Below, in pieces: positions 63,438 to 64,000 of a stretch of DNA of 64,000 nucleotides. Both the position numbers and the translations under genes were made by a program. Origin of the DNA: Brachynemurus nebulosus (lineage: Eukaryota; Arthropoda; Insecta; Neuroptera; Myrmeleontidae). The stretch covers positions 32,758,280 through 32,822,279 of the forward strand of contig JAPWDM010000008.1 in NCBI GenBank assembly GCA_035578155.1. The letters run 5' to 3'. Numbering within the stretch: the stretch's first letter is position 1; every line of letters starts with the position of its first letter. The notes beneath the pieces were generated by a model. The model ran no database searches, was not told where the DNA came from, and saw nothing but the letters and a program-made list of their open reading frames with translations.

Positions 63438-64000
63438 AGCGGTTCTATCGACATTTTTTTGGAATCATGAAATGAAACTGTAGAAAATCTTGACAAACAG
63501 AGAGAGCTTTACAAACGACCTAGCATATCCGACCACTTGACTAAACAAATTCTACGAAGCAAAATTTATAATAGTTACATCAAAAAGCTTTCAATCATAC
63601 AATCGATAAAATATTCAGTTACTAAGTGTTCTTATATTTTTGTCCACTACTGTACTTTTTATCCATTTGAATGAATGCAGAATAATTGAAAATCACATAT
63701 TTAATTGATTCATAAAAAATACAATGTACCACCAAATAAGTACACAAACATATACAAACTCAATCACCGATGGCTGGTTCCATCGGTTCCAGCACACCAG
63801 AGTAATGCCAACATAACAAAAAAAAATACCGAACAAAAAACGTTGAAATATTAATGACAACTTTGAAAAATCAATCATTTAATTATTAATGGTTAAAGCT
63901 ATATGATTTTTAATAATTTATATGCATCAATATATAAATGATTTTAAATTAACTTTATTAACTTTTCGCCTGAGACTTAAAAACTTAAATAATTATCATT
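63438..64000. other. AT-rich DNA, nothing recognised
   Basis: No gene or repeat partner seen. Confidence 0.4.

Overview
The window looks like AT-rich arthropod, most likely insect, nuclear DNA, mostly non-coding. The evidence is a Toll-receptor-type TIR sequence that looks like an insect Toll, the lack of any dense gene layout, a fragment of a Penelope-like retroelement, and many short non-autonomous transposons with clear terminal inverted repeats (TIRs) and target-site duplications (TSDs). I cannot settle the insect order from sequence alone. I see no genuine rRNA or tRNA gene, no CRISPR array and no viral gene.

The only host gene I recognise with confidence is on the minus strand at about 37.1-38.4 kb. 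It is the C-terminal part of a Toll receptor: the tail of an LRR C-cap, an LRR N-cap, a few LRRs, a second LRR C-cap, a transmembrane helix and a full TIR domain. The ectodomain part carries an in-frame TAG, an in-frame TGA where the family has a conserved Trp codon, and a frameshift in a run of nine A. The TM-TIR part is fully open. It is therefore a probable pseudogene, or a locus with assembly errors. Its 5' side abuts a (TA)n tract holding a 721-bp transposon.

The rest is a layered transposon graveyard. 1-6.7 kb: repeat family A and a TA-flanked element. 6.7-12.3 kb: two near-palindromic elements (6693-7865 and 11291-12268), each with a tRNA-like module in both arms, plus a TTAA-flanked element and another palindrome. 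13.5-15.6 kb: two hAT-type elements with 8-bp TSDs. 16-23 kb: further TIR elements and three degenerate tandem arrays. 26-36 kb: further TIR elements, repeat A, and the first copy of a duplicated segment. 37-43 kb: the Toll locus, two inverted-repeat elements, and the second copy of the duplicated segment with a small secreted-protein-like ORF. 43.8-46.5 kb: two copies of another element, one split by a hairpin repeat with a 12-bp TSD. 49-57.5 kb: a piggyBac-like element, a 5'-truncated LINE, copies of repeat B, an element with a perfect 8-bp TSD, and a Penelope-like GIY-YIG fragment. 58-64 kb: a perfect 80-bp hairpin, repeat B, and mostly featureless AT-rich DNA.

The most unusual signals are the tRNA-bearing palindromes, the hairpin repeat family whose arms change together between copies, and the perfect hairpin at 58.7-58.9 kb. 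The genes do not form a pathway; the window is one Toll remnant in transposon-rich DNA.
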